DNA of 42,924 nucleotides from an uncultured Verrucomicrobiota bacterium (GTDB lineage: Bacteria > Verrucomicrobiota > Kiritimatiellia > RFP12 > UBA3636): the NCBI GenBank assembly GCA_949285835.1, contig CASEAR010000038.1, forward strand, positions 1 to 42,924, in the 5' to 3' direction. The notes beneath the pieces are model-generated. The model made no database searches. It was not told the DNA's origin and saw only the letters and a program-made list of their open reading frames with translations. Of the stretch, positions 26,368 to 35,471 are shown one piece after another (the first letter of the stretch is position 1; the number at the start of each line of letters is the position of its first letter). A program made the translations under genes and the position numbers.

Positions 26368-26419
26368 ACCTGAGACTCAGCAAAAATCCATAACAAGAGA
26401 CGCAGGCGGGACAACGCAT

Positions 26420-27442
26420 ATGGCAGTACCGATAAAAATTGAAAACATCGTAAAAAGCTTCGGCACGGTTAAAGCGCTTTCGGGAGTATCGGCTGACATC
26501 TGCCCGGGAGAGCTTTTCTTCCTGCTGGGGCCGAGCGGATGCGGCAAAACCACCCTGCTCCGCCATATAGCAGGATTCTACACCCCTGACTCGGGCGCCA
26601 TATATATAGACGGACAGGACGTTACCGCCGTGCCGCCGCACAAGCGCGACACGGGCATGGTGTTCCAGAGCTACGCCCTCTGGCCGCACATGACCATCGC
26701 GGAAAATGTGGCCTTCGGGCTGAAGATGAGAAACGTCCCGAAAGATGAGATCAGAAGAAGGGTGAATGAAGCGCTCTGCACCGTGAAAATGGAAGATAAG
26801 GCGGATCGCAAACCAAATCAGCTGTCCGGCGGGCAGCAGCAGCGCGTCGCCCTGGCCAGAGCCCTTGTCGTAAAACCCAGATGCCTTCTTCTGGACGAGC
26901 CGCTCTCAAACCTCGACGCTAAGCTCAGGCTCGAAATGAGAATGGAAATACGGCGCATCTGCAAAGACGCAGGGCTTACGGCCGTATACGTCACGCACGA
27001 CCAGAAAGAGGCGCTCTCCATCGCAGACAGGCTAGCAATCATGCGCAGCGGCGTGATAGAGCAGACCGGGACACCGCTCGAGGTGTTCAGACATCCCGTA
27101 AATTCGTTTGCTGCGTCTTTCATCGGCGAGACAAATTTCCTCGCGCCGTCTTTCTTCGGACAGGCCTACACTCCCCCGAACGGCACAAAAATGCTTTCCG
27201 TCAGACCCGAAACCATACGGATGTTCCGCGTCGGCGCGGACGACATAGAAATCCGCGGAGTGCTGCACGGCACAGTGTATCTGGGAGAAACCGCTCAGCA
27301 TATGTTCGACGCAGCAGGGGCTGACGGCGCCGCGGCGTCGCTGAAGATAATGCAGCTTAACCCGGAAATTCTGGCGCGGGATGAAAGCAGGCCGGCGGCG
27401 GCCTACATATCTCCGTCGGATATCGTAGCCCTGCACGAATAA
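26420..27442 (+). CDS. ABC transporter ATP-binding protein (PotA/FbpC/MalK class)
   Basis: 340 residues from ATG 26420 (MAVPIKIENIV); the frame reaches back to 26348 inside purB. Walker A GPSGCGKTT, Q-loop MVFQSYALWPHMT, signature LSGGQQQRVALARAL, Walker B CLLLDEPLSNLD and the H-loop VTHDQKEA are all intact. A C-terminal TOBE-type regulatory region follows (SVRPETIRMF). This class drives import of sugars, polyamines or iron. The next gene is a binding protein, but no permease gene follows. It could also serve the fused permease system at 37772-42445, which lacks its own ATPase. Confidence 0.93.
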   Translation: MAVPIKIENIVKSFGTVKALSGVSADICPGELFFLLGPSGCGKTTLLRHIAGFYTPDSGAIYIDGQDVTAVPPHKRDTGMVFQSYALWPHMTIAENVAFGLKMRNVPKDEIRRRVNEALCTVKMEDKADRKPNQLSGGQQQRVALARALVVKPRCLLLDEPLSNLDAKLRLEMRMEIRRICKDAGLTAVYVTHDQKEALSIADRLAIMRSGVIEQTGTPLEVFRHPVNSFAASFIGETNFLAPSFFGQAYTPPNGTKMLSVRPETIRMFRVGADDIEIRGVLHGTVYLGETAQHMFDAAGADGAAASLKIMQLNPEILARDESRPAAAYISPSDIVALHE

Positions 27443-27479
27443 ATTCCGGCGGCAGCCGGAGCGCAAAATCGGTTGTACT

Positions 27480-29216
27480 ATGCTTAAGAAAACGCTGATC
27501 ATACTTTCCGCCGCGATCGTGCTTGCCCTGCCTTTCGTCTTCGAAAAGAAAAAAGATCTCGGAGAATGGAATGAGGGGGATCCGGTTCTGGTCGTAATCT
27601 CACCGCATATCGCCGTGATAAGAGATGAGTTTGCGGCCGGGTTTTCCGATTGGCATTTCCGCAAATTCGGCAGTCCTGTGCGCATAGACTGGCGCTCCAT
27701 AGGCGGCACAACCGAAATAATGCGCTACATGACAGGAGAATACGTCTCTGCGTTCAAGGCTTACAGAGCCCGCTGCGGACTCCCGAACCGGCGCGCCGAA
27801 GCCGCCGTATCCGGACGCCGCCCTCAGGATCCCGATTCCGCTGAACTGTGGGACGATTTCAGAAAGCACGACGACCCCGACGACTATGGGATCATGATCG
27901 ACGTCTTCTTCGGAGGCGGCACATACGACCATTCTTCCGCCGCGAGGCAGGGACTGACAGTGCCGCCATGGCAGCCTGACAATGTGCCGGAAAACATCCT
28001 GACAGACTCGCAAACCGGCGCGGTGCTCATTCCCGAGAGCCTCGGAGGCGAAATATGGCGAACCCCGTACTTCTACAGCGCGGTGCTCTCCGGTTTCGGC
28101 ATATGCTCCAACCCTGACCGCCTTCGCGATATCGGAGCCAGTCACCAGCCAGTCGCCTGGGAGGATTTGACCGACCCTGTGTATTTCAGCCAGATAGGAG
28201 TCACAGACCCGACCAAATCCGGCTCCATCGCAAAAGCTTTTGAAATGATAATACACTCGCAGTGCCGCAAGCATGTTCTCGCGGAGGGATGGACGCCGGA
28301 GCAGATAGAAGAATTTGAAAAAGCTGTCGGCGCCGCAGGCCTCCCCGCAGGAGTAATGCCGGACGGAGTCCCCGCGAAATACCAGAAAGATGTTGAACAG
28401 GGATGGCTTGACGGACTGCGCCTCATACGCCTTATCGGGGCAAACGTGCGGTATTTCACGGACTCGGCCGGCAAGGTACCCATCGACGTGGCCGCCGGAG
28501 ACGCCGCCGCCGGCATATCGATAGACTTTTACAGCCGGGTTCAGGCGGAGGTCACGTACGATTCGGTGAATAACAGGACAAGGCTTCTGTACGCCACGCC
28601 GTCAGGGGGATCGAGCATCAGCGGCGATCCGATAAGCCTGCTTCGTGGCTCACGCAACGTGGAACTTGCACGCCGGTTCATAGAGTACGTCCTGTCCGAA
28701 GACGGACAGAAACTCTGGAATTACCGTCCGGGAACGCCTGGAGGCCCCGTCAAATCCGCGCTTCGCCGCCTGCCGGTCAGGCGAGATTTCTATCCATCTC
28801 GCAGCAACGCGGTTTTCAACGCCCGGGCAAACGCTCATGCACAATACACTTCGGACCAGCTTACAGATCCCGCTGTGGACGCTTACGAGCTGGCGTCGAA
28901 ATTCGTATACCATCCAAGATGGACGGGTTCGCACTTTTCTTTCTTCCGCAATTTCATACGCGCAATGTGTATGGACTCGGGCACTGAACTGCGTGCCGCG
29001 TGGAAGGCCATAATCGACGCCGGAGGCCCGGAGGCCTGCCCGCAGGCCATGGAACTCCTGTGCAGAATGCCGGAGGCGCCGTATCCGGTCACATGGGCGG
29101 AGACTCTCGCCCCTGAAAACCGCAATTACGATACCATGGAATGCATGCGCCAATGGACCGTTTTTTTCCGCGAGACATATAAAGCCGCGGAGAAAGCTGC
29201 CATAGAGCGCCGCTGA
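27480..29216 (+). CDS. ABC-type extracellular solute-binding protein (iron/polyamine-like)
   Basis: 578 residues, much longer than the usual 330-400. The N terminus is a hydrophobic segment (LKKTLIILSAAIVLALPFVF) followed by lysines and no clear cleavage site, so it may be a membrane anchor. The type-2 periplasmic-binding fold is visible: LVVISPHIAVIRDEFAAGF, the VFFGGGTYDHSSAARQG loop, WEDLTDPVYFSQIGVTDPTKSGS, DVAAGDAAAGISIDFYS, and RRFIEYVLSEDGQKLWNYRPG, as in AfuA/FbpA-type proteins. About 150 extra C-terminal residues are unassigned. The ligand is unknown. It follows the ATPase gene by 37 bases. Confidence 0.8.
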   Translation: MLKKTLIILSAAIVLALPFVFEKKKDLGEWNEGDPVLVVISPHIAVIRDEFAAGFSDWHFRKFGSPVRIDWRSIGGTTEIMRYMTGEYVSAFKAYRARCGLPNRRAEAAVSGRRPQDPDSAELWDDFRKHDDPDDYGIMIDVFFGGGTYDHSSAARQGLTVPPWQPDNVPENILTDSQTGAVLIPESLGGEIWRTPYFYSAVLSGFGICSNPDRLRDIGASHQPVAWEDLTDPVYFSQIGVTDPTKSGSIAKAFEMIIHSQCRKHVLAEGWTPEQIEEFEKAVGAAGLPAGVMPDGVPAKYQKDVEQGWLDGLRLIRLIGANVRYFTDSAGKVPIDVAAGDAAAGISIDFYSRVQAEVTYDSVNNRTRLLYATPSGGSSISGDPISLLRGSRNVELARRFIEYVLSEDGQKLWNYRPGTPGGPVKSALRRLPVRRDFYPSRSNAVFNARANAHAQYTSDQLTDPAVDAYELASKFVYHPRWTGSHFSFFRNFIRAMCMDSGTELRAAWKAIIDAGGPEACPQAMELLCRMPEAPYPVTWAETLAPENRNYDTMECMRQWTVFFRETYKAAEKAAIERR

Positions 29217-29386
29217 TTGCGCCTCTGCGACGTGCGCTTGCACGCGTTTCCGGCGACGTGCCGTGCCGCTCCCGGATCCGATTGTTACGCCCGCAAGTCG
29301 GGAAATGCACCCGCGGTTCGGCCACACATGCTGGGAAAAGAACCGACGCGCAGCGCATTTTCGGATAGCTGCACACAAACGATGTC

Positions 29387-30742
29387 ATGCCCACAATGAA
29401 ACTGTCACTTTCTAGCGATTTTTCACTCATCGGACTCTCCCGATTTGTCCTTCCGTCCGTCGTCACAATGGTTTTTACCTCGATTTACTCAATCGTGGAC
29501 GGATACTTTGTCTCCGTATGGGTCGGCAAAACAGAATTTGCATCCATCAATCTGATATTCCCCGTTTTATGGATACTTGGCGCGATAGGTGTAATGTTCG
29601 GAACGGGCGGAAATGCGCTTGTCGCCGTATGCCTTGGCGAAGGCCGGCGCGAGCAGGCGAACCGCCTGTTCTCCACATTCCTGCTGGCGCTTACCGCCGG
29701 AGGGCTGCTGATCTCGGCCGCGGCATACGCCGCGCTCCCGCATCTGATCCGCTGGCTCGGAGCGGAGGGTGACGTTTTCGAAGACTGCCTCCTCTACGGA
29801 CGGATCCTTGCGTCTGCTACGGTGCTCTGGACCATACAGTACTTTTTCCAGTTTTTTATGGTCACTGCGGAACGAGCAAGAATGAACACATGGATCACGA
29901 TTGCGGCCGGAGTCACAAACGGAATTCTCGATGCTATGTTCATTCTGGTATTCGGCTGGGGCCTCGCCGGAGCGGCATGGGCGACGGTTGCCGGACAGGC
30001 GGTAGGAGCAATCATTCCCCTCGTCTATTTTCTTTGCCCCAACGGGAGCCTGCTCAGGCTCAGACGCCCGATATGGAGCCTTGACGCGTTGACACGCGGC
30101 TGCATGAACGGGCTGTCAGAACTGGTCGTAAACATCACCATACCAATAGTTTCCGTCATGTTCAACACACAGCTACTGCTCCACGCCGGGGTAGACGGCG
30201 TGGCGGCGTGGGCCGTGGTGCAATATATCTGCTCAATTTTCGTGTGCGCGTTTATCGGCATCGCGGCAGGCGCCGCCCCTGTCGTGGGATACCGGTACGG
30301 CGCAGGGAACCTGAGCGGAGTTCGCGAGATACACCGCAAGGTGATTTTTCTGCTGACGGCCTGCGGCTTTGCTCTGTGCGCATTCTGCCTGATCTTCAAC
30401 GAACCCCTCGCCAGATTGTTCGTCGGGTACGACGGCGGCCTGCTGCAAATGACGAGGCACGCCCTTCTCGTATTCACCCCGATCATACCCGTCCTCGCGT
30501 TCAACCAGTGGGGGTCGGCCTTTTTCACGGCGCTGAACAATGGCTTTGTATCGGCGCTGATAGCGTTATCACGAACCTTCATATTCGCAGTTCTCTGCAT
30601 CCAGACGCTTCCTCGCCTGCTGGGAACGGAAGGCATATGGATATCGCAGCCTGTTTACGAACTTCTGGCGTTCCTGCTCATCATCTGGACATACAAACGA
30701 TGGCCGGTACAGCGCCGGGAATCCGCGGCGGGTAAGAGCTGA
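29387..30742 (+). CDS. MATE-family efflux transporter
   Basis: 451 residues (448 if it starts at ATG 29396); no good ribosome site for either. Twelve hydrophobic segments in two halves fit a NorM/DinF-class MATE exporter: LSRFVLPSVVTMVFTSIYSIVDGYFVS at the N terminus and the related second half beginning CMNGLSELVVNITIPIVSV. MATE proteins export cationic drugs or metabolites using Na+ or H+. A 170-base gap separates it from the binding-protein gene, so it may be a separate transcript. It converges with the AraC-type regulator. Confidence 0.9.
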   Translation: MPTMKLSLSSDFSLIGLSRFVLPSVVTMVFTSIYSIVDGYFVSVWVGKTEFASINLIFPVLWILGAIGVMFGTGGNALVAVCLGEGRREQANRLFSTFLLALTAGGLLISAAAYAALPHLIRWLGAEGDVFEDCLLYGRILASATVLWTIQYFFQFFMVTAERARMNTWITIAAGVTNGILDAMFILVFGWGLAGAAWATVAGQAVGAIIPLVYFLCPNGSLLRLRRPIWSLDALTRGCMNGLSELVVNITIPIVSVMFNTQLLLHAGVDGVAAWAVVQYICSIFVCAFIGIAAGAAPVVGYRYGAGNLSGVREIHRKVIFLLTACGFALCAFCLIFNEPLARLFVGYDGGLLQMTRHALLVFTPIIPVLAFNQWGSAFFTALNNGFVSALIALSRTFIFAVLCIQTLPRLLGTEGIWISQPVYELLAFLLIIWTYKRWPVQRRESAAGKS

Positions 30743-30896
30743 ACGCCCGCACAAGCCCGGAGTCATACGCGAAACCGCCCGCGCGCAGTCCGCGTTTTCA
30801 GAACTACGCGTGATCCGCCTTCCATAGCGTTTATCCAAAGGTTCTTCCGCCTTCTCCGGTCCTGCATAGCCCACGGCGCTGACAGAAAGAGCACTC

Positions 30897-32090
30897 TCAT
30901 GTGCCGCGCAGTGAATGTCCGCGCATACTGCCGGGCGTTTCTCCGAAGGCCCGCATAAAAGCCCGGCACATGTGAGAAAGATCCGAAAAGCCGCACGTCG
31001 CGGCGGTGTCGGACAGTGACACGGTTCCGCTGCGCACCATTTCAAGCGCACGAGACAGGCGAGCACTGCGTATTTCCTCCGAAATCGAACGGCCTGCATA
31101 CTTTCTGAAACGCCTGTCCAATGTCCGCCGCGACATGGGGAACCTGCCGGCCACATCCGCCGCGGAAACGAAAGACGTGGCTTCCTCCCTTACGTACCTG
31201 CATACTTCCGCCACGATAGCGTCCCCATAGACGGTAATCTCCGTGGACTCCCTCTCCACGACTCCCGCCGGCTGGACAAGCACTCCTCCAGCTCCCGTGT
31301 ATTTTCCCCGTAGCATTTCATGGAGCATTGCCGCCCCTCTGGCGGCGACCAGCGGGACGTTTGTATCCACACTGCTCAACGGCACCGGTGATATTTCGCA
31401 AAGTAGCCTGTGATTCCCCGTACCCAGCACTGCGATATCGTTCGGAACCCGAATTCCCTCGCGCACGCACACGTCCACAATGCGGTTAGCCAAAGCGTCA
31501 TGGGCCGCCATAACCGCATACCCGGATTCCAGTCCGGAAATAAAACCGGATATGCGCGCTTCAGCATCGGGACAGAGCAGCCAGTCGCTCTCCGAATCAA
31601 AAGGTATGTCCGCACACACGCATTTCGTCCCGGCTTCCGCCAGCCGGGCCTCGAAGCCGCCTCGGCGCACACTGCTCCATGACGTTCCAACACCACAGAA
31701 CGCACATTTCATGAACCCGCGCGAAAGGAAAAAATCCGCGCCCGTACGGCCTATCGCTTCGTCATCCACCCCTACATCCTCGGCCCGCTTCATCTCCGGC
31801 GGCATAAGCCTTGCGAATGGTATCCCCGCGAAGCTGAGCGCTTCCTCCGCACCGCAGCCGTCCACCACGATGAGCACCCCGTCTACGGATGCGCTCGAAA
31901 TTACTGCGCCGGTATATTTGAATCCACGCTGCCTGAGCGAAAACCGCCACCGTGGGTGCGCGCGCCCAAATTCGAGAAGCCCGTTCACCAAAGGCAGCTC
32001 AAGCAGCGGCGCGGCCCCCATATACACATCGGCCTTGATAATTTCCGGCGGTGCTTCATTCCCTGCCGTGTCTGTTCTTGCGCGATTCAT
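30897..32090 (-). CDS. AraC-family regulator with LacI-like sensor domain (XylR type)
   Basis: 397 residues. Residues about 18-255 form a LacI/PBP-like ligand domain (VDGVLIVVDGCG, VGVDDEAIGRTGADFFLSRGF, YAVMAAHDALANRIVDVCVREGIRVPNDIAVLGTGN, LSSVDTN). The C-terminal part, about 290-390, is an AraC double helix-turn-helix (FPMSRRTLDRRFRKYAGRSI, VSLSDTAATCGFSDLSHMCRAFMRAFGETPGSMR). This is the architecture of E. coli XylR, which senses xylose. Here the ligand is likely a sugar or sugar acid handled by the divergent dehydratase operon, whose upstream region has direct repeats suited to AraC binding. Confidence 0.92.
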   Translation of the reverse strand: MNRARTDTAGNEAPPEIIKADVYMGAAPLLELPLVNGLLEFGRAHPRWRFSLRQRGFKYTGAVISSASVDGVLIVVDGCGAEEALSFAGIPFARLMPPEMKRAEDVGVDDEAIGRTGADFFLSRGFMKCAFCGVGTSWSSVRRGGFEARLAEAGTKCVCADIPFDSESDWLLCPDAEARISGFISGLESGYAVMAAHDALANRIVDVCVREGIRVPNDIAVLGTGNHRLLCEISPVPLSSVDTNVPLVAARGAAMLHEMLRGKYTGAGGVLVQPAGVVERESTEITVYGDAIVAEVCRYVREEATSFVSAADVAGRFPMSRRTLDRRFRKYAGRSISEEIRSARLSRALEMVRSGTVSLSDTAATCGFSDLSHMCRAFMRAFGETPGSMRGHSLRGT

Positions 32091-32097
32091 GTCCTTA

Positions 32098-32142
32098 TTT
32101 TTCTATTTTACGTCAATTCTGTCCATCTTTTTCTATATAACG
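32098..32142 (+). promoter_or_regulatory. Direct repeats, probable operator for the AraC-type regulator
   Basis: TTTTTCTATTTTACG (32098-32112) and TTTTTCTATATAACG (32128-32142) match at 13 of 15 positions and are exactly 30 bp apart, close to three helical turns, in the same orientation. They lie between the divergent regulator and dehydratase genes. AraC-family proteins bind direct repeats of this kind. Confidence 0.6.
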
Positions 32143-32212
32143 AGATTTGAATTGGTGTAAAGTTTGCCAAACTCGCGCGAAGCCTCGAGCAACCTTATCC
32201 GGAGACCGAACA

Positions 32213-33397
32213 ATGAAAATAACCGGCATTAAAACTTTTGTGTGCGACGTGTACCGTACAAACTGGGTAATCGTAAAAGTTCTTACTGATGAAGGCGTAT
32301 ATGGAGTCGGCGAAGCTACTCTGGAACACAGAGAACTCACCGAAGAAGCCGCGGTACGGGAACTAGAAAGATACATAGTCGGCAAAGACCCTAATAACAT
32401 AGAGCGGTTCTGGCATGAGAATTACCGGGACGCCTACTGGCGCGGAGGGGCGGTACTCACGACCGCGCTTTCAGCCATTGAAATGGCGCTATGGGACATC
32501 AAAGGCAAATCCCTCGGCGTGCCTGTTTACCAGCTTCTGGGGGGAAAAGTACGCGACGCTATTCCATGCTACGCGAACGCCTGGTTCGCAGGATCGAGAA
32601 CGCCGGAAGAATTCGCGCTGAAAGCCGCCGCTACAGTGAAATCCGGATTCCGGGCGCTGAAATGGGATCCGTTCGGTTCCGCGTACCTCAGCCTGAGTTC
32701 TTCCGAGTTTTCCATTGCGATGGACTGCATCGCCGCGGTGCGCGACGCCGTCGGCCCTGACGTGAAGCTGCTTATCGAGGGACACGGCAGATTCGATGTG
32801 CCTACCGCCGTCAAAATCGGGCGTGCGATTGAACGCTTCGGCATCGAATGGTTTGAGGAACCGGTGCCCCCAGGCGATATAGACGCGCTTGCGGACGTCA
32901 AACGGCGAATAAACATTCCCATTGCAGCCGGAGAACGGCTTTACACGCGCTGGGAGTTCAGGGATCTTATCGAGAAACGCGCCGCCGATTATCTCCAGCC
33001 GGACCTTTCTCACACTGGCGGCATACTCGAACTGCGCAAAATTGCGGCCATGGCAGAGTGCCATTTTCTGCCCGTATGCCCGCACAACCCGATAGGAGCC
33101 GTCACCAATGCCGCAACGCTCCAGATCGCCGCATGCACACCCAACTTTCATATGCTCGAAACAATGTCCAACGACGTTGATTACAGATCTGCCCTCACGA
33201 CTGAGGAAGTCTCTTTCTCCAACGGCATGATGTCCATTCCGGACAAACCCGGCCTCGGCATAGACATCTGCGAAGAAGCCCTTTCTGCCCACCCGTATAA
33301 ACCCCACAACCTCCGCCACTACAACGGTGACCTCACAATGATACGCCCGAAATCAGCAAACGGATGGTTTGGACATTCAGGAGAATGCGGCAAATGA
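32213..33397 (+). CDS. Enolase-superfamily sugar-acid dehydratase (galactonate-dehydratase-like)
   Basis: 394 residues from ATG 32213, GGAG 8 bases before. It belongs to the mandelate racemase / muconate lactonising branch: an N-terminal capping domain (1-115) and a barrel with Lys150 (KWDPFG), metal ligands Glu189 (EGHGRF), Glu215 (FEEPVPP) and Glu241 (AAGERLY), and His291 (CPHNPIG). It resembles DgoD-type D-galactonate dehydratases over the whole length, but the EGH and KWD details mark a sub-group, so the true acid sugar is uncertain. The SDR gene overlaps its stop by four bases, and the divergent XylR-like gene is probably its regulator. Confidence 0.85.
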   Translation: MKITGIKTFVCDVYRTNWVIVKVLTDEGVYGVGEATLEHRELTEEAAVRELERYIVGKDPNNIERFWHENYRDAYWRGGAVLTTALSAIEMALWDIKGKSLGVPVYQLLGGKVRDAIPCYANAWFAGSRTPEEFALKAAATVKSGFRALKWDPFGSAYLSLSSSEFSIAMDCIAAVRDAVGPDVKLLIEGHGRFDVPTAVKIGRAIERFGIEWFEEPVPPGDIDALADVKRRINIPIAAGERLYTRWEFRDLIEKRAADYLQPDLSHTGGILELRKIAAMAECHFLPVCPHNPIGAVTNAATLQIAACTPNFHMLETMSNDVDYRSALTTEEVSFSNGMMSIPDKPGLGIDICEEALSAHPYKPHNLRHYNGDLTMIRPKSANGWFGHSGECGK

Positions 33398-34185
33398 AAA
33401 ACGAACAGAATATGAGATTCCGAGGGAAAGTGGTGCTGGTGACCGGAGCCGTGCGTAACACCGGTTTGGCCATTGCCGAAGCCTTTGCCAGAGAGGGCGC
33501 TGCCGTAGTGCTTAACGGCAGGCGCGAAGCCGACGTATCACGCGAAGCCGAACGCCTGCGCCGGGAATTCTCAGCCGACGTATTCGAGGGCACGGCAGAC
33601 ATATCTGTCCAGCAGCAGGTCGACAGTCTCTTCAGCCGCATAGCCGGCAGATACGGAAGGCTGGACGTGCTCGTAAACAACGCTGTGCTGCAGGGGCTGG
33701 GATATTCTGTGACAGACACTCCCAGAGAACTTCTGGAAACCGTGGTTGGTGTCAACCTCATGGGGGCTTTCGCTTGCGCGCAAGGCGCCGCAAGACTCAT
33801 GACACGGCAGAAAAGCGGAACCATAATAAATATCGGCTCCAACACCGCCGAACGCGCCATAAGGAACCGTTCCGTATACGTTGCGTCAAAGGCCGCAATC
33901 GACGGCCTCACACGCGCCCTCGCGGTTGAGCTCGGTCCTCTGGGCGTACGCGTCAACATGGTCGTGGCCGGCTACATCCGCACAAACAGATGGGACAGCC
34001 TCGCGGACGGAGTCGAAGAGCGTAGGCTGAAGAACGTCCCCCTTCATGCCGAAGCGCACGGGTGCGACATTGCAGACGCCGTGCTCTTTCTGGCCTCGGA
34101 CAGCGCCGCCCGCATCAACGGGGCCAGGCTGCCGGTGGACGGCGGATCCCTGGCCCAGCTGTACCCTGCCGACTGCGACGCGTGA
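33394..34185 (+). CDS. SDR-family oxidoreductase
   Basis: 263 residues from ATG 33394, which overlaps the dehydratase stop (ATGA) and has GGAG upstream. Classical short-chain dehydrogenase: cofactor loop VTGAVRNTGLAIA, NNAV at strand 4, the catalytic YVASKAA pair (Tyr/Lys), and a C-terminal DGG motif. The Rossmann glycine pattern (TGAVRNTG) lacks the middle glycine of the usual TGxxxGxG. Translational coupling to the dehydratase suggests it oxidises or reduces a sugar or sugar acid in the same pathway. Confidence 0.88.
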   Translation: MKNEQNMRFRGKVVLVTGAVRNTGLAIAEAFAREGAAVVLNGRREADVSREAERLRREFSADVFEGTADISVQQQVDSLFSRIAGRYGRLDVLVNNAVLQGLGYSVTDTPRELLETVVGVNLMGAFACAQGAARLMTRQKSGTIINIGSNTAERAIRNRSVYVASKAAIDGLTRALAVELGPLGVRVNMVVAGYIRTNRWDSLADGVEERRLKNVPLHAEAHGCDIADAVLFLASDSAARINGARLPVDGGSLAQLYPADCDA

Positions 34186-34247
34186 CGGCCCGCCACGCGC
34201 AAAACCGCGCACCAGACACACGCAAACAGCACGGCCGCACGGCTGTG

Positions 34248-34277
34248 TTGCCTCCGGAATGCCGCGTGTGCTAAAAT
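34248..34277 (+). promoter_or_regulatory. Promoter immediately before the TPR gene (leaderless mRNA)
   Basis: TTGCCT (34248-34253), an 18-base spacer and TAAAAT (34272-34277). The expected start of transcription, 7-8 bases after the -10, falls on or next to the ATG at 34285, and no ribosome site precedes that ATG. Confidence 0.55.
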
Positions 34278-34284
34278 TCCGCAC

Positions 34285-35409
34285 ATGAAATCCACCACAG
34301 TAAAGTTTTTCAGATACCGCACCGTCCTGCTGTGCGCCGCGGCGGCCGTCTTTCTAACTCAAGATGCCTGCGCATTTTCACTCTTCGGAAGCGAAAAACG
34401 CAAAATGCTGGAAGAAGCCGACGCGGCTTATGATCTTGCCGTCAAGGCGAACGCCGAAGGCCGCCCGCTCGAGGCCGTGACACAGTGGAACGACGCCAGA
34501 AGCAAATACGACAGGCTGCTCCGGGAATACCCCGATTTCAAGACGGAGCACACTGCCGAAAGACTGGACAAATGCACGCTCCAGATGCGCAGCCTGACAG
34601 CGAAGATTTCATCGGGAGAAATACAGGTACCGTCGCCTGAACAGGTTGTAGCAGGACACGGCGATGCGGTCACTTCCGAGCCGGCCGACCCGAATGAAGC
34701 CGATGCCGCCGGACGGCCCGAGTCCGGGAATGCCGCAAAGCCGTCCGTCATGGAAAAAGAATCCGCCCCTGAAGAAACGCTTTTTGCGGCGGAACCCGAT
34801 GCCTACGTCGTATCTGGCGACCCCGGAACACCGGCAGAAGAAATTGCTTCGATGCCTTCGGAAGAGGATGCCGTGCCAGTGTCCGAAATGTTCCCTTCAG
34901 ACATGTCTACAGGCACAAACACCGATCTGTCCGGCATGAACGATGCCCAAAGGCGTACAACCATACTCTACATGCTCGACTCTTCGCGTGTGACGGACGC
35001 CATACTGTCCCTCGACGACGTAATCGAAAAAGAAGGCAACAGGGCGTCTCCCATTACAAGACTCCTGTTTGCAAGAGCTCTCATGTCCAGAGGGAACTAT
35101 GACAGGGCAATGGAACAGCTCGACGCCGCACGGCGCATACAGGGAGACACTCCGGCCGTCCGCACGCTGAATGCAGCTCTCGCCGTGGGCATGAACCGGC
35201 TGCACGACTCCATGTATCAGCTCGACCGGCTCGCCGACGAATATCCGGACTATGCTGACACGTTTGTCAATCTCGCTTATCTTTCTATTCTGATGGATCC
35301 CATCAGAAACCGAGACACGGCGGTGCGCTACTACAATCTGGCGCTGTCAAAGGGCGCAGCCCGCGACCCCAAACTCGAACGCGAGCTGAAAATCGAAGTC
35401 GCCAGATAA
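34285..35409 (+). CDS. Exported TPR-repeat protein
   Basis: 374 residues. A signal peptide (about 1-31, VLLCAAAAVFLTQDACA) is followed by an N-terminal TPR-like pair (EEADAAYDLAVKANAEGRPLEAVTQWNDARSKYDRLLREYPDF), an acidic low-complexity linker (about 115-210), and C-terminal TPR-like helices (ITRLLFARALMSRGNYDRAMEQLDAARR, AALAVGMNRLHDSMYQLDRLADEYPDYADTFVNLAYL). TPR proteins are protein-protein scaffolds; the partner is unknown. It appears to be transcribed from its own promoter without a leader. Confidence 0.8.
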   Translation: MKSTTVKFFRYRTVLLCAAAAVFLTQDACAFSLFGSEKRKMLEEADAAYDLAVKANAEGRPLEAVTQWNDARSKYDRLLREYPDFKTEHTAERLDKCTLQMRSLTAKISSGEIQVPSPEQVVAGHGDAVTSEPADPNEADAAGRPESGNAAKPSVMEKESAPEETLFAAEPDAYVVSGDPGTPAEEIASMPSEEDAVPVSEMFPSDMSTGTNTDLSGMNDAQRRTTILYMLDSSRVTDAILSLDDVIEKEGNRASPITRLLFARALMSRGNYDRAMEQLDAARRIQGDTPAVRTLNAALAVGMNRLHDSMYQLDRLADEYPDYADTFVNLAYLSILMDPIRNRDTAVRYYNLALSKGAARDPKLERELKIEVAR

Positions 35410-35471
35410 CGGCGGAGGCACGCTCCGGAACCGCTGCAGCCCCGTTTGCAGCACCCCAATGGAGACCTTAT

